DNA from: Azospirillaceae bacterium
GTDB lineage: Bacteria; Pseudomonadota; Alphaproteobacteria; Azospirillales; Azospirillaceae
Assembly: GCA_035645145.1 (NCBI GenBank)
Contig: DASQNC010000002.1
Location: forward strand, 124,001 to 188,000
Direction: 5' to 3'
Length of the DNA: 64,000 bases
The position numbers and the translations under genes are program-made. Positions 63,882 to 64,000 of the stretch are shown one piece after another; position 1 is the first letter of the stretch; each line of letters opens with the position of its first letter. The notes beneath the pieces were generated by a model. The model had not been told where the DNA came from. It did no database searches and saw only the letters and a list, made by a program, of their open reading frames with translations.

Positions 63882-64000
63882 CCCCCACCCCCGATCAGAC
63901 ACCGGGGCGTCAAGCGCCCGCGGACATGCCCAAGGACCTGTTCGATGCCGCGCTCGCGGCACGCAAACGGTCCTATTCCCCCTATTCCAAATTCGCCGTG
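63878..64000 (+). CDS. cdd: Cytidine deaminase, 5' part (cut by window end)
   Basis: Only 41 codons are visible, so this is a truncated call. The segment DLFDAALAARKRSYSPYSKFAV is the conserved start of the cytidine deaminase family, in which the substrate loop and the Zn-Cys motif follow. ATG 63878 overlaps the permease stop (ATGA) by four bases, giving translational coupling. With the transporter it would salvage imported cytidine to uridine. Confidence 0.75.
   Translation, partial: MTPTPDQTPGRQAPADMPKDLFDAALAARKRSYSPYSKFAV

Noticed and set aside
1-64000. CRISPR arrays and insertion sequences
   Set aside because: No regularly spaced repeats and no transposase or terminal repeats were seen.

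Overview
The window is about 64 kb of GC-rich DNA (roughly 65-70% G+C by eye) with an alphaproteobacterial gene set, most like Rhodospirillales/Azospirillaceae. Pointers are the DUF2125 protein, the TIGR02302/DUF4175 membrane protein beside lysA and its small lipoprotein, Coq7 (the di-iron ubiquinone hydroxylase), an adenosylcobalamin-dependent ribonucleotide reductase with a PduO-type adenosyltransferase, a GH17-GT2 periplasmic glucan synthase, and the OxyR/AhpC/AhpD set. The taxonomic call is inference from gene content; there is no rRNA here. No insertion sequence, integrase, prophage or CRISPR array was seen.

Layout. 1-1.3 kb: the 3' part of an MmeI-like restriction/methylation gene of lower G+C. 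1.4-1.55 kb: a decayed copy of the C-terminus of the SDR gene that lies intact at 4.3-5.1 kb. 1.6-5.8 kb: a DapA-family aldolase divergent from a MocR regulator, then the SDR and a beta-carbonic anhydrase. 5.8-8.3 kb: an MBOAT O-acyltransferase and an SGNH-like partner. 8.8-13.9 kb: a GGDEF protein, a small hypothetical gene, a PlsC acyltransferase and NrdJ. 14.3-15.8 kb: an orphan 490-residue gene behind an A+T-richer leader. 15.8-30.3 kb: nagA and a SIS-domain deaminase; DUF2125; TIGR02302-lysA-lipoprotein; a TlpA thioredoxin; 3-hydroxyacyl-CoA dehydrogenase, etfA, etfB, PduO and a twin-TM protein; then a Tat-exported GH1 glucosidase. 30.4-37.3 kb: ACT, Nudix, YgjV, GluQRS, an esterase, an HNH protein, a putative secreted RNase A-fold toxin with a candidate immunity gene, Coq7, DsbB and tRNA-Leu(CAA). 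37.3-41.1 kb: a receiver-only response regulator, a cyclic-nucleotide-binding protein, an XRE regulator and TrkH. 41.3-53.3 kb: GH17-GT2, a hairpin-rich noncoding stretch, TypA/BipA, TamA and TamB. 53.2-57.7 kb: OxyR divergent from AhpC-AhpD, an A+T-rich foreign-looking membrane gene, and LysE. 57.7-64 kb: an Fe-type alcohol dehydrogenase and a BMP-type nucleoside ABC transporter operon running into a cytidine deaminase cut by the window end.

Functional links. OxyR very likely controls ahpC/ahpD through an ATAG-N7-CTAT site on its own ribosome-binding region. PduO makes adenosylcobalamin, the cofactor of NrdJ. ETF and the acyl-CoA dehydrogenase-type enzyme fit fatty-acid or polyhydroxybutyrate metabolism. 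TamA/TamB form the outer-membrane assembly machine. The nucleoside transporter feeds cytidine deaminase. The most interesting less-described items are the RNase A-like toxin/immunity pair (34974-35866), the orphan genes at 14287 and 55773, and the hairpin cluster at 44368-44519.
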